From Pseudomonas sp. CC6-YY-74 (GTDB lineage: Bacteria > Pseudomonadota > Gammaproteobacteria > Pseudomonadales > Pseudomonadaceae): a DNA stretch of 64,000 nucleotides. The DNA lies in contig NZ_CP019947.1 in assembly GCF_002025205.1 (NCBI RefSeq), positions 4,669,501 to 4,733,500 of the forward strand, given 5' to 3'. The notes beneath the pieces were generated by a model. That model was not told the origin of the DNA and made no database searches. It was given only the letters and a program-made list of their open reading frames with translations. Position 1 is the first letter of the stretch; each line of letters opens with the position of its first letter. The translations under genes were made by a program, and so were the position numbers. Below, in pieces: positions 1 to 8,177 of the stretch.

Positions 1-839
1 AGCAGATGCAATTGCCGGTGGTCGCCACCGATGGCACGCGCAATCAGCAGGCAGTGCTGCGCGTCGGAGCTTTCTCGGCCTTTAGCGAGGATGCCTATTT
101 GCGTTACGACGCCGACGCCGGCGAGCTGCTGGCGCCACCGCGGCAGCCGTCCGGGGTGGGGCAGGTTGATGACTATCTGCACAGCAGCGAGGCGCTCTCC
201 AGCCTGCCCATCGACCCCAGTCGCGGCACGCTGTTGGCACAACTGCAACGCCAGCCGACCCTGTGGGATCGCCTGCAACAGGGCGGCCTGGTCGGCTGGG
301 TGATAGTCGCCTTGGGTGTATTCGGTTTGCTCCTGGCAATCTGGCGCATGGTGCATCTGGCACGCGTAGCCGCAGGGGTGAAGGCGCAAGTCGGTAATCT
401 CAGCGTGCCGTGTGACGATAATCCGCTGGGCCGGGTGATCGGCGTGCTCGGGCCCAAGCCGCAGCTGGCCGATCTGGAAACCCTGGAGCTGAGGCTCGAC
501 GAGGCGATCCTGCAGGAAACCCCGCCGCTGGAGAAAGGTCAGAGCCTGCTCAAGCTGCTCTGTGCGGTGGCCCCGTTGCTCGGTCTGCTCGGCACCGTGA
601 CCGGCATGATCGTCACCTTCCAGGCCATCACCCAGGGCGGTGGCGGCGATTCGCGGCTGATGGCCGAGGGAATTTCCCAGGCCCTGGTAACCACGGTGCT
701 GGGTCTGGTGGTGGCGATTCCGCTGCTGTTCCTGCACAGCCTGCTAGCCAGTCGCAGCAAGGGTCTGATCCAGTTGCTCGAACAGCAGAGCGCCGGCTTG
801 ATTGCCCTGCACCTGTCCGGGGCGCCGCGGCGTGACTGA
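1..839 (+). CDS. MotA/TolQ/ExbB proton channel family protein (5' truncated by window edge)
   Basis: Proton-channel subunit of a TonB-type energy-transduction system in the inner membrane. The frame is open back to the first base, so the 5' end lies outside the window; the first ATG is at 6. The visible 277 residues hold a transmembrane segment near residues 97-118 and the ExbB/TolQ core with the motif LLGLLGTVTGMIVTF near 190-205, then a second hydrophobic pair. The soluble N-terminal part is typical of the longer ExbB paralogue found beside DUF3450 proteins in Pseudomonas. It overlaps the next gene by 8 bases and heads an exbB-exbB-exbD-tonB-TPR operon. Family assignment is firm; the transported substrate is unknown. 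Confidence 0.9.
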   Translation, partial: QMQLPVVATDGTRNQQAVLRVGAFSAFSEDAYLRYDADAGELLAPPRQPSGVGQVDDYLHSSEALSSLPIDPSRGTLLAQLQRQPTLWDRLQQGGLVGWVIVALGVFGLLLAIWRMVHLARVAAGVKAQVGNLSVPCDDNPLGRVIGVLGPKPQLADLETLELRLDEAILQETPPLEKGQSLLKLLCAVAPLLGLLGTVTGMIVTFQAITQGGGGDSRLMAEGISQALVTTVLGLVVAIPLLFLHSLLASRSKGLIQLLEQQSAGLIALHLSGAPRRD

Positions 840-1379
840 TTGGCTCGACGTATGGCTGCGGCTGGTCGACAGCGGCTATGCCCTGCTCGAGTTCATGAGC
901 GCCGGTGGCGTCGTGATGTGGGCGCTGGCCGGGCTCTGCGTGCTGTTCTGGACCCTGGTGTTCGAGCGCTTCTGGTATGTGCGGCGGGTCTTCCCGCAGT
1001 GGGGGCGCGAGCGGCGCAAGGCCTGGCAGCAACTGCTGCAAGACGACAGCGGCACTTGGCAACGGGCGGTGCGCGCCGCCTGGCTGGCGCAGGCGCGGCA
1101 ACACCTGCTCGGCCCGTTGCGCCTGAGCAAGACCCTGGTGGCGATGTATCCACTGCTCGGCTTGCTCGGCACCGTCAGCGGCATGGTCGCGGTGTTCGAT
1201 GTGCTCGCCATCAACGGCAGCGGTAACCCGCGCGGCATGGCCGCCGGTGTGTGGCAGGCGACCCTGCCGACCATGGCCGGCATGGTCCTGGCGATTACTG
1301 GATTGTTCAGCCTGGCGCGCCTCGAACGTGATGCGCGCCGGGCCTCGAGCGGCTGGCTGACCAGCTGCGCCAAGACTGA
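832..1379 (+). pseudogene. Second ExbB/TolQ-type proton channel, frameshifted near its 3' end
   Basis: Short ExbB paralogue starting at GTG 832, inside the end of the preceding gene. It has a TM segment near residues 25-45 and the motif PLLGLLGTVSGMVAVF typical of TolQ/ExbB. After ARLERDARRAS (to about 1347) the frame runs on with no stop. One frame over, at 1347-1379, the expected C-terminus ERLADQLRQD followed by TGA can be read, 11 bases before exbD. A one-base deletion near 1345-1347 (TCGGAG to TCGAG) explains this. As written, translation from 832 would continue through exbD out of frame and enter tonB in frame, giving about 550 residues ending at 2484. Sequencing error is possible. Confidence 0.75.
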
Positions 1380-1390
1380 GACTGCACACT

Positions 1391-1801
1391 ATGCGAATGC
1401 GCCGACACCACCAGCAAGACGAAGACACCGGCATCGACCTGACGCCGATGCTCGACGTGGTCTTCATCATGCTGATCTTCTTTATCGTCACCAGCTCCTT
1501 TATCAAGGAGTCCGGTGTCGAGGTGCAGCGCCCTCAGGCGCAAACCGCCAGCCCGCAGGACAAGGGCAATATCCTCATCGCCGTCACCGCCGATGGTCAG
1601 GTGTGGATGGACAAGAAAGTCGTCGATATACGCAGCGTGCGTGCGCATGTCGAACGCCTGCGCGTCGATCAACCGGACGGCGCGGTGGTGGTGCAGGCCG
1701 ACCAGGATGCACGCACCGGTCTGGTGGTGCAGGTGATGGATCAGGCGCGCCTGGCCGGGGTGCAGGATGTCGCCCTGGCGGCGACCTCGGGAGCGCTTTG
1801 A
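1391..1801 (+). CDS. exbD: ExbD/TolR family biopolymer transport protein
   Basis: Partner of ExbB in the proton-driven motor that energises TonB. The 136-residue protein has the standard layout: short cytoplasmic N-terminus, one TM helix at about residues 17-38 (motif IDLTPMLDVVFIMLIFFIV) and a periplasmic domain. Asp22 in that helix matches the protonatable ExbD aspartate. ATG 1391 starts with MRMRRHHQQDEDTGIDL. The stop overlaps the tonB start (TGATG at 1799-1803), so the two are probably translationally coupled. It lies downstream of two ExbB paralogues, the second of them frameshifted. Confidence 0.92.
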   Translation: MRMRRHHQQDEDTGIDLTPMLDVVFIMLIFFIVTSSFIKESGVEVQRPQAQTASPQDKGNILIAVTADGQVWMDKKVVDIRSVRAHVERLRVDQPDGAVVVQADQDARTGLVVQVMDQARLAGVQDVALAATSGAL

Positions 1802-2484
1802 TGCGTGTGCCGCTGGCCTTTCTCGGCGCTTGCCTGATGGCCTTGGCGCTGTTTGCCCTGATGCTGTACATGGTCGCGCCGCCGCGCAGCCAGCCGTCAG
1901 ACGAGCCGCTGACGGTGGCCAACTTCGTGCGCCTCGATGGCAATGCCAGCGACACCGCGACGCGCACCCGCCAGCAGGCGCCGCAGCCACCCCAACCGCA
2001 AACTCCGCAAGCGCCGTCTGCGCCCACCCCGGTCGCCGCCACACCGAGTGCCAAGCTGCCGACGCTGGACCTGCAACTGCCGAGTCTGAGCAGCGGTATC
2101 GCCGTCAATAGCGCGCCGACACCGAGCCTCAGTGGTTTGAGCGCCGGCGCTGCTGCGCCCAGCGCGCCGGCGCCAAATGAAGCCGCTGGCCAGACCGGCG
2201 GCTCGGAAAGTGAAGTGATGCCGCTCAACGATGTCAGTCCGGATTATCCGCGCTACGCCTTGCAGCGCGGCATCGAAGGGCACGTCAAGCTGGCGTTCAC
2301 CATCAACCGCGCCGGAGCGGTGGAGAATCTGCGGGTGCTCGAAGCCAGCCCGCAGAATGTATTCGAGCGCGAAGCGCGGCGCGCCGCCGTGCGTTGGCGT
2401 TTCGCCCCGCGTACCGAGAGCGGCCTGGCGGTGGCCCGCGAAGCGGTGAAAACCCTGTACTTCCGTCTTGAGGGGGATCACTGA
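1801..2484 (+). CDS. tonB: TonB family protein
   Basis: Energy transducer that spans the periplasm and contacts outer-membrane receptors. The 227 residues contain an N-terminal membrane anchor (about 5-27), a Pro/Ala/Gln/Ser-rich linker (about 50-130) and a C-terminal TonB domain with the hallmark YPRYALQRGIEGHV, ending YFRLEGDH. ATG 1801 overlaps the exbD stop by one base. The frame is the same as that of the upstream frameshifted exbB, so a read-through fusion is formally possible, but this start, the overlap with exbD and the normal TonB length argue for independent translation. Confidence 0.92.
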   Translation: MRVPLAFLGACLMALALFALMLYMVAPPRSQPSDEPLTVANFVRLDGNASDTATRTRQQAPQPPQPQTPQAPSAPTPVAATPSAKLPTLDLQLPSLSSGIAVNSAPTPSLSGLSAGAAAPSAPAPNEAAGQTGGSESEVMPLNDVSPDYPRYALQRGIEGHVKLAFTINRAGAVENLRVLEASPQNVFEREARRAAVRWRFAPRTESGLAVAREAVKTLYFRLEGDH

Positions 2485-2485
2485 G

Positions 2486-3583
2486 ATGCAGCGTTGGTTA
2501 CTGTTATTGATGCTGTGCACGGCGGCTGCCGCACAGGCGGCTGGGCAAAGCGTCGAGCCGAGCGTGTTCCGCGCCCTGAATGCTGCCCAAGCGGCTCAGC
2601 AGCAGGGCGACTACGCCGTGGCCAGGCGGGCGCTGGAGGCAGCCAAGGCCAAACCGGATAGCCTGGAGCAAGCCTTGTTGTGGCGCAGTCGCGGCTATCT
2701 GGCCTGGGCCGAGGGGCAGAATGCCAAGGCCATCGAGTGGCTCGGCAAGGCGGTCAGCAGCGGCAAGCTGGACGCCGAGACGCAGGCCAGCGAGCAGCTC
2801 AACCTGGCCCGGCTCAACCTGCTCGAACGCCGCTACGTCCAGGTCGTCAGCCTGCTGGCGCCGCAGCAGGCGGCGGCCAGTGAAGAGGTCCTGCAGATGC
2901 TGGTGCAGGCCTACCAGGGCATGGATCAGCCAGCCAAGGCGCTGCCGTTGGCCGAGCGTTATGTGCAGGGCAATCCGCGCGCGGCTGACCGCTGGTTGCA
3001 GTTCCTCGTCGCAGTCAATGCCGAGCTCAAGCGTTATCCCGCCGCCGAACGCTGGCAGCGCCTACTGCTCGGCCGTCAGCCCGATCGTGTGCAGGGGTGG
3101 CAGCAACTGGCCGCCTTGCAGCAGTTGAGCGGCCGGCACGACAAGGCGCTGGCGACCCTGCGCGCCGCGCACAGCAAAGGCCTGCGCTTCAATGCGACCG
3201 AGCTGGACAACCTGGTGCTGCTGGCCGGCGCGGCCGAGCAACCCTGGCAAGGCGCCAAGCTGCTCACCGGCATGCTCGAACAGGGCTTGCTGCCACGCAC
3301 GGTCAGCCGCGAAGAACGCCTGGCCCTGCTCTGGTGGCAGGCCCGCGAGCGCGCCGCGGCGGCGCGCATCTACCGCGAACTGGCGGGGCGTTCGGGCAGT
3401 GCCAAGCATTGGCTGAACCTGGCCCAGTTGGAGCTGGAACAGGCGCGTTGGCAGGCCGGGCTGGATGCCCTGGCCAAGGCCGAACGTGCCGGTGCCGAGC
3501 GCAGCAAGGTGCGCGCCTGGCGCAACTGGGCGGAAAGTGAACTGAGTGCCGAGCGAGAAAAACGCATGGCCAGCGCCGGCTGA
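2486..3583 (+). CDS. Periplasmic tetratricopeptide repeat protein
   Basis: Exported TPR protein of 365 residues, last gene of the exbB-exbB-exbD-tonB operon. I chose ATG 2486, which has AGGGGG at 2471-2476 upstream and opens with a clear signal peptide (MQRWLLLLMLCTAAAAQAAG); a TTG 18 bases upstream would add residues before the signal. The rest is helical repeat sequence rich in Ala, Leu and Gln, with TPR-like units such as AKALPLAERYVQGNPRAADRW. Such TPR proteins accompany this type of Ton system in Pseudomonas, presumably as a scaffold; the role is not established from sequence. A strong hairpin terminator follows at 3595. Confidence 0.85.
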   Translation: MQRWLLLLMLCTAAAAQAAGQSVEPSVFRALNAAQAAQQQGDYAVARRALEAAKAKPDSLEQALLWRSRGYLAWAEGQNAKAIEWLGKAVSSGKLDAETQASEQLNLARLNLLERRYVQVVSLLAPQQAAASEEVLQMLVQAYQGMDQPAKALPLAERYVQGNPRAADRWLQFLVAVNAELKRYPAAERWQRLLLGRQPDRVQGWQQLAALQQLSGRHDKALATLRAAHSKGLRFNATELDNLVLLAGAAEQPWQGAKLLTGMLEQGLLPRTVSREERLALLWWQARERAAAARIYRELAGRSGSAKHWLNLAQLELEQARWQAGLDALAKAERAGAERSKVRAWRNWAESELSAEREKRMASAG

Positions 3584-3594
3584 CAGCTAGATGG

Positions 3595-3640
3595 CTAGTA
3601 CAAAAAAACCGGACCCTAATGTTCGGCTTTTTTGTACTAG
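3595..3640. terminator. Bidirectional hairpin terminator after the ExbB-TonB-TPR operon
   Basis: A 17-base arm pair (CTAGTACAAAAAA-type left arm, TTTTTTGTACTAG right arm) encloses about 12 bases. A and T runs in opposite arms make it work as a terminator on both strands, separating the plus-strand operon from the minus-strand lipoprotein gene. Confidence 0.8.
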
Positions 3641-3718
3641 TGTGTGTGGGATTTAATTATTGGCCAGCGCTGCTCTCGAAAGTATGGATGGCCACTTTCA
3701 CTGGGCTTTCACGGGTAG

Positions 3719-4321
3719 CTACTTAGCCGCAGTGCTTTTATCCGCTGCTTGATCGGCCAAGCAACGCCCCAACTCAGCATCATTCAGTAATCGATTAGTG
3801 GCATCAGATACAGCGCTTGAAACAAATGCATTGTTCTCAACATCGCTGCCGATTAATTGACGGCCCTTTTCTTGAAATACCCCATTATATAGCTTCTCAT
3901 ACTCGACTCCTGAGGAAGCTTTGCAAATGGCTTTCAACCCTGATTCGGCTCGAATCGTGCCAGACCAAACGCCAGCTATCACTTTGTAATCTAAATTTCT
4001 AATTTCAACTCTCAGCCTAGTATTGGTGCGTTCAGGTTGAGCGGGAGTTACGAATCCCTGTTGTTTGAGCCCACTTTCGATAGCAGAAGTTATTATTTGC
4101 TCTAGATTTCCTTGAAGAGTTAGTTCCGCGCCTGCGCCTGCGCCCCGTGCGCCTAGAGACTGAGATGAACGTTCATCTACCACAAGCAGATTTATAGCGC
4201 TGCCTTGGCCTTCCATCACATGATTCAGTTTGAGGTCAGGGGACACTTGAACCGCTTGAGGCTTGAAAGCACACCCTGAGCAGGTGATTATTAGAGCAGC
4301 AATGAATGTTATTTTTTTCAT
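3719..4321 (-). CDS. YajG family lipoprotein
   Basis: Predicted lipoprotein of 200 residues. The N-terminus MKKITFIAALIITCSGC is a type II signal with lipobox ending at Cys17, so the mature protein should be acylated and anchored in an envelope membrane. The body resembles the YajG family (AVQVSPDLKLNHVMEGQGSAINLLVVDER; then QGFVTPAQPERTNTRLRVEI). Function of the family is not settled. The gene and its flanks are visibly richer in A+T than the neighbouring operons, with codons such as AAA, ATT and TTA that the neighbours avoid, suggesting a different origin. It is monocistronic between two unrelated operons. Confidence 0.8.
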   Translation of the reverse strand: MKKITFIAALIITCSGCAFKPQAVQVSPDLKLNHVMEGQGSAINLLVVDERSSQSLGARGAGAGAELTLQGNLEQIITSAIESGLKQQGFVTPAQPERTNTRLRVEIRNLDYKVIAGVWSGTIRAESGLKAICKASSGVEYEKLYNGVFQEKGRQLIGSDVENNAFVSSAVSDATNRLLNDAELGRCLADQAADKSTAAK

Positions 4322-4464
4322 AAAACAATTCCATGTTTGACTGAAAGACCAAAATCAAAATTCGCCAATGCTACTTTGGGTAGATATATCTGGCGAGTCG
4401 GATGGTCGCAAAAAGCCATTAATAGAGCTAGCGCTTAATCATCTGACGCGAGTGCTCAACCTTA

Positions 4465-4482
4465 GCCCTTTCCAAAAGGGGC
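4465..4482 (-). terminator. Possible hairpin downstream of the zinc operon
   Basis: GCCCTTT and AAGGGGC flank CCAA just beyond the end of the minus-strand DUF3299 gene. The stem is short with one G-T pair and no long U run, so this is a weak candidate for the operon's 3' end. Confidence 0.35.
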
Positions 4483-4502
4483 ACTTACCTTGCTGTGGAT
4501 TT

Positions 4503-5024
4503 TCAGCTATCCGGCAGCTCGTAGGCGTAGATCTTGTCCGCTTGCATCTGATAGCCGGCTTCGGCCAGTTCGCTGCTGCTCTGTTCGACCTGCAGCGTGC
4601 CTTCGATCCAGAACGGCTGATAGAGCGCATCCAGCAGCACGCCCAGCTCGGTGGTGACATGCACGATCTGGTTCGACGGCGGTGGCGGTACATGGATGCA
4701 GGCACCGAAGTAGGGCACCAGCAGGAACTCGGTGACGCGGCCTTCGTCGGTGACATCCAGCGGCACTATATAACCGGGCAGCTTCACCGCCAGGCCGTCC
4801 AGTTGCTGGACCACGGGCGCGGCGGGCGACTGTTGCATGCTGGCCGGGCCGGCTTCGGCCAAGGCGTCGGCCAGTTGCGAGAGGTCGTGCATGGGCGCGG
4901 GTTCGACGACCTGCGGCGGCGCATCGGCCGGCACCATGTCTGACCAGGCCAGCTCACGGACCTCGGCGGCCGATATGGGCAGGGCCAGGGCGAACAGCAG
5001 GGCGGCGAGTAGCGGGCGGGACAT
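4503..5024 (-). CDS. DUF3299 domain exported protein
   Basis: Secreted protein of 173 residues with an N-terminal signal peptide (MSRPLLAALLFALALPISAA). The C-terminal half matches the DUF3299 family: LPGYIVPLDV, then FLLVPYFGACIHVPPPPSNQ, with a conserved Cys-Ile-His segment that could bind metal. It is the last gene of the four-gene minus-strand operon (DUF2796, ABC ATPase, ABC permease, DUF3299) matching the order I recall for the zinc-responsive PA4063-PA4066 operon of P. aeruginosa. It starts 11 bases after the permease stop. A periplasmic metal-handling role is inferred from this context. Confidence 0.88.
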   Translation of the reverse strand: MSRPLLAALLFALALPISAAEVRELAWSDMVPADAPPQVVEPAPMHDLSQLADALAEAGPASMQQSPAAPVVQQLDGLAVKLPGYIVPLDVTDEGRVTEFLLVPYFGACIHVPPPPSNQIVHVTTELGVLLDALYQPFWIEGTLQVEQSSSELAEAGYQMQADKIYAYELPDS

Positions 5025-5035
5025 TTACGGTTGCC

Positions 5036-6301
5036 TCATAAGCGAATCGACAGACCATCGGCCAGTGACTGCCGATAGGCCCGCCAGGCCGGGATACAAC
5101 CCATCAACAGGGCGGCGCTCAGGATAGCGCCGAGCAGGGTCCACTCATAGGCCGTCGGCAGGTCAAGTGGCAGATACAGGCCGTAGTTGGCCTGCACATG
5201 GCTCTGCGCCCCGGCGATGCCCAGGTACAGCAGCAACAGGCCCAGCAGTACGCCGGCCAGCGCCAGGGCGAAGGCTTCCAGGATCAGCAGGCTGGCGATA
5301 TGCCAAGGCCGCGCGCCGACCGAGCGCAGGATCGCCATTTCCCGCCGGCGTTCGTTGAGGCTGGTGAGAATCGCCGTGAGCATGCCGATCAGTCCGGTCA
5401 ACACCACAAATAGCGAGACCACGAACAAGGCTTGTTCCGCCGTGCTCATCAGGCTCCACAGTTCCATCAGGGCGACCCCGGGCAGGATCGCCAGCAGCGG
5501 CTCGCCACGGAATTCGTTGAGCTCGCGTTGCAGGCTGAAGGTGGCGATCTTGCTGTTCAGGCCGAGGAGGAAGGCGGTGATCTGTTTCGGCTGCAGGTCC
5601 AGGCTTCGTGCTTGCTCGGCGCTGACCACGCCAGCGCCACGGGCCGGCATGCCGTTTTGCCAGTCGACATGCAGGGCTTCCATCCCGGCCAGGGAAATAT
5701 GCAGGGTGCGATCCACCGGGGTGCCGGTAGGCTTGAGGATGCCGACCACGCTGAAGGGCTTGTCGTCGTGCTTGACCAGGCTGATGGTGGCCACGCCATG
5801 GGCCAGCACCAGTTTTTCGCCGAGCCGGTAGTTCAGCGCCCGCGCTACTTCGGCGCCAAGTACCACCTCGAACGGGTCATCGGCAAAAGCGCGGCCCTTG
5901 GCCAGTTGCAGGGGCTGGCTGCGAGCATAGCGATAGTGCTCGAAGTAGGCCGGGCTGGTGCCCATCACCCGATAGCCGCGGTGCGAGTCGCCGAGGGAGA
6001 TGGGGATCGCCCACTTGACCTGGCGGTGCTCGGCGAAGTGCTCGAAGCTGTCCCAGCGAATGTTGTTGGTGGCATTGCCGATGCGGAACACCGAATACAG
6101 CAGCAGGTTGACCGAGCCGGAGCGCGCACCGACGATCAGATCGGTGCCGCTGATGGTATTGGCGAAGCTGGCGCGGGCTTCGGTGCGCACGCGTTCGACG
6201 GCCAATAACAGGCAAACGGACAGGGCGATGGCGAATACCGTGAGCAGGGCGGTGAAACGGCGGTTGCCCAGGCTGGCCAGGGCCAGGCGTAATAAGTACA
6301 C
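5036..6301 (-). CDS. ABC transporter permease, MacB/FtsX type
   Basis: Inner-membrane permease of 421 residues. GTG 6301 is chosen because it follows the ATPase stop by two bases and has GGAGGT just upstream; the frame is open further upstream but that part is the ATPase gene in another frame. One N-terminal TM helix (about 15-38) is followed by a large periplasmic MacB-like domain and three C-terminal TM helices of the FtsX domain, with the loop motif NERRREMAILRSVGARPWHI that couples to the ATPase. The class usually drives mechanotransmission or lipoprotein/efflux processes rather than classical import. Operon context points to zinc starvation. Confidence 0.9.
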   Translation of the reverse strand: MYLLRLALASLGNRRFTALLTVFAIALSVCLLLAVERVRTEARASFANTISGTDLIVGARSGSVNLLLYSVFRIGNATNNIRWDSFEHFAEHRQVKWAIPISLGDSHRGYRVMGTSPAYFEHYRYARSQPLQLAKGRAFADDPFEVVLGAEVARALNYRLGEKLVLAHGVATISLVKHDDKPFSVVGILKPTGTPVDRTLHISLAGMEALHVDWQNGMPARGAGVVSAEQARSLDLQPKQITAFLLGLNSKIATFSLQRELNEFRGEPLLAILPGVALMELWSLMSTAEQALFVVSLFVVLTGLIGMLTAILTSLNERRREMAILRSVGARPWHIASLLILEAFALALAGVLLGLLLLYLGIAGAQSHVQANYGLYLPLDLPTAYEWTLLGAILSAALLMGCIPAWRAYRQSLADGLSIRL

Positions 6302-6303
6302 CG

Positions 6304-7014
6304 TCAGACCTCCAGCGCGCTGGCGGCGCGGTTGAGTTCGGCCAGCGACAGGCTGCGGTCGAACAGCGGCGCCAGGCTCTGGTCGTGGCTGACGAACAGC
6401 AGGCTGGCGCCGGCGTCGCGGCATTCGGCGAACAACAGTTGGAGGAAGGCTTCGCGGGCATCGGCGTCCAACGCCGAGGTCGGCTCGTCGGCGATCACCA
6501 GTTCCGGCTGGCCGATCAGCGCGCGGGCCGCGGCGACCCGTTGCTGCTGGCCGATGGACAGTGCGTCGGCGCGGCGCTCGAGCAATGTTGGCTCTTGCAA
6601 CCCAAGGTGGGCGAGCAGGGTGGCGGCAGCCTGGTCGATGCTGCCGTGGCGCTGGATGGCACGCTGCGCCCGAGTCTTGGAGAAGTGACAGGGCAGCTCG
6701 ACGTTTTCGCGCACCGAGAGAAACGGCAGCAGGTTGAACTGCTGGAAGATGTAGCCGGTGTGGTCGACCCGGAAGCGATCGCGGGCGCTGGCCGAGAGTA
6801 CGCTTAGTTCCTGGTCGAGCAAACGAATGCTGCCACGATTAGGCGTTTGCACACCGCCGAGCAGGCCGAGCAGGGTGGTCTTGCCGCTGCCGCTGGGGCC
6901 TTTGAGAAACAGGCTCTCGCCGCGCTGCAGGGTGAAACTGGGGATGTCCAGCAGTTGCGCCTGGCCGGGCCAGGCGAAACCGAGATTGGACAGGCTGATC
7001 AGGGCTGAACGCAT
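6304..7014 (-). CDS. ABC transporter ATP-binding protein (MacB/LolD-like)
   Basis: Cytoplasmic ATPase of 236 residues pairing with the permease that follows at a 2-base gap. Walker A GPSGSGKTT is at residues 39-47, the Q-loop at FQQFNLLPF, the signature is LSIGQQQR (a variant of LSGGQQQR), Walker B is LVIADEP and the H-loop FVSHD. ATG 7014 gives MRSALISLSNLGF, the normal beginning for this family; an upstream in-frame ATG at 7059 would add 15 residues and cannot be excluded, since neither has a strong ribosome-binding site. Confidence 0.9.
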   Translation of the reverse strand: MRSALISLSNLGFAWPGQAQLLDIPSFTLQRGESLFLKGPSGSGKTTLLGLLGGVQTPNRGSIRLLDQELSVLSASARDRFRVDHTGYIFQQFNLLPFLSVRENVELPCHFSKTRAQRAIQRHGSIDQAAATLLAHLGLQEPTLLERRADALSIGQQQRVAAARALIGQPELVIADEPTSALDADAREAFLQLLFAECRDAGASLLFVSHDQSLAPLFDRSLSLAELNRAASALEV

Positions 7015-7078
7015 GAAAAGGCGACACTCATGAAGTAGCGGCCGAGTTATCCCGGCCATGCGGCGGCGAATGGGCGGG

Positions 7079-7660
7079 TTAAAAATTCAGCGAGGCTTGG
7101 GCCGGGGTCAGTTCGACGCCCTGCTGGCCGTTCGGGCCGATCAGTTGTACCTGAATTTTCTCGGTGGCAGGGAAGCGCTTGAACAGCTCGCTCAGGTCCA
7201 GTTGTTTCAGCTCACCTGGTGTTGCGCAGTCGAGTTGGTAGTGCGCATGGATGTCGCCGTGCTCGCTCTGCTCATCATCGGCGTGCTGTTCGTCGTGGTC
7301 GTGCTCATCGTGTGCGGCATCTGCAAACAGCGGGCTTTGCAGTTCTTGTGTGCTCACCGTGCAATCACCGGCGCCCAGGCCGAACAGCGCCTGCGGCTGC
7401 TCCAGCTTGCCGCGCGCGGCGGCGAGCTTGGCCCGGTCGGCGACGCTGTTGGGCGCATGTTCGAAACCGACCAGGTTCATCGCCGGGCTTTGCAGCTGCA
7501 GTTCCAGGGTTGTTCCGGCGAGCACCACATTGAGCCGGGCGGTGCCATGTTGGTGAGCGTCGAGGCTGTCGTGTTCGGTGTGCGCGTGGCTGTGCTCGTT
7601 GGCCTGGGCGACGGCCAGGGGCAGCAGGGCGAAAGGCAGGGCAAGCAGCAGGCAACGCAT
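7079..7660 (-). CDS. DUF2796 (ZrgA-type) zinc-responsive periplasmic protein
   Basis: Exported 193-residue protein, first gene of the zinc operon. The signal peptide (MRCLLLALPFALLPLAVAQA) is followed by His-rich clusters: NEHSHAHTEHDSLDAHQHG at about 21-39 and a second His/Asp/Glu stretch at about 116-140, both suited to zinc binding. The DUF2796 core begins TARLNVVLAGTTLELQLQSP. GGAGATC precedes ATG 7660. The Zur box at 7690-7704 lies just upstream, so the protein is probably made when zinc is scarce and passes zinc to the adjoining MacB-like system. Family and context are strong; the exact mechanism is inferred. Confidence 0.9.
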   Translation of the reverse strand: MRCLLLALPFALLPLAVAQANEHSHAHTEHDSLDAHQHGTARLNVVLAGTTLELQLQSPAMNLVGFEHAPNSVADRAKLAAARGKLEQPQALFGLGAGDCTVSTQELQSPLFADAAHDEHDHDEQHADDEQSEHGDIHAHYQLDCATPGELKQLDLSELFKRFPATEKIQVQLIGPNGQQGVELTPAQASLNF

Positions 7661-7689
7661 GGTGATCTCCGGTCAGCATTCAAGTTAGT

Positions 7690-7704
7690 TGTTACGTTAT
7701 AACA
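7690..7704. promoter_or_regulatory. Zur box in front of the DUF2796 zinc operon
   Basis: TGTTACGTTATAACA matches the gammaproteobacterial Zur consensus TGTTATANTATAACA at 13 of 15 positions. It sits inside a larger palindrome with 8-bp arms AGTTGTTA and TAACAACT, 30 bases before the start of DUF2796. Repression when zinc is plentiful is the expected outcome. The site also lies 84 bases upstream of the divergent gene at 7788. Confidence 0.75.
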
Positions 7705-7787
7705 ACTTTATATGCCTCTGGCCAGCTTCACTTGGCGCGCTGCAACCGACGTGGGAGCATGCCTGTCGATTACTCGAGGGCAGCAAG

Positions 7788-8126
7788 ATGGTGCGAATCC
7801 GTGGACGGGTCGGCGATTGGCCGGTGGATCTGACAGTGGAACTGGATGCCCAGGACTGGGCGCAGCTGGCGCAGCACGTTGCGCCAGCTGCCACCGCCGC
7901 GCCGGTGTCTGGCGCCGCGGCCGTGGCCAGCGATGCGCTGTGGCAGACCACCCTGGACTTGCTGCAGAAGGCCGGGCAGATCGAGGGGCCGCAGCTGCTC
8001 GTGCAGCTGGCCGCGTTGGCCGGTAGCGAGGCCGCCGGTAAACGCCTGCTGGTGCGCTTGCGCCACTGCAGCCAGGTGCGCATGGAGGCCGGCGTGGATG
8101 CGCCTATCTATCATTGGGTTGGTTAA
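7788..8126 (+). CDS. Hypothetical protein, divergent from zinc operon
   Basis: Small cytoplasmic protein of 112 residues, unrecognised. ATG 7788 begins MVRIRGRVGDWPVDLTVEL and is preceded by GAGGGCAG; the frame is open further upstream but those codons cross the Zur palindrome. An Ala-rich linker (about 35-52) separates a short beta-rich N-terminus from a helical C-terminal half ending YHWVG. There is no signal peptide or membrane helix. It lies between the zinc operon and the cnoX-like gene, where P. aeruginosa also has a small hypothetical gene as I recall, which supports a real gene. Confidence 0.65.
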   Translation: MVRIRGRVGDWPVDLTVELDAQDWAQLAQHVAPAATAAPVSGAAAVASDALWQTTLDLLQKAGQIEGPQLLVQLAALAGSEAAGKRLLVRLRHCSQVRMEAGVDAPIYHWVG

Positions 8127-8177
8127 TAAGTACCGATGGGGTAGCCGCACAGCGACAGGTTATCCCTCTCTGACCTG

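Noticed and set aside
1340-1380. Programmed ribosomal frameshift in exbB
   Set aside because: No slippery heptamer or following stem-loop is visible around the shift; deletion or sequencing error is more likely.
802-2484. One 560-residue ExbB-TonB fusion as a natural protein
   Set aside because: About 140 central residues are exbD read out of frame, and the expected ExbB end and stop exist one frame over. A frameshift is the simpler reading.
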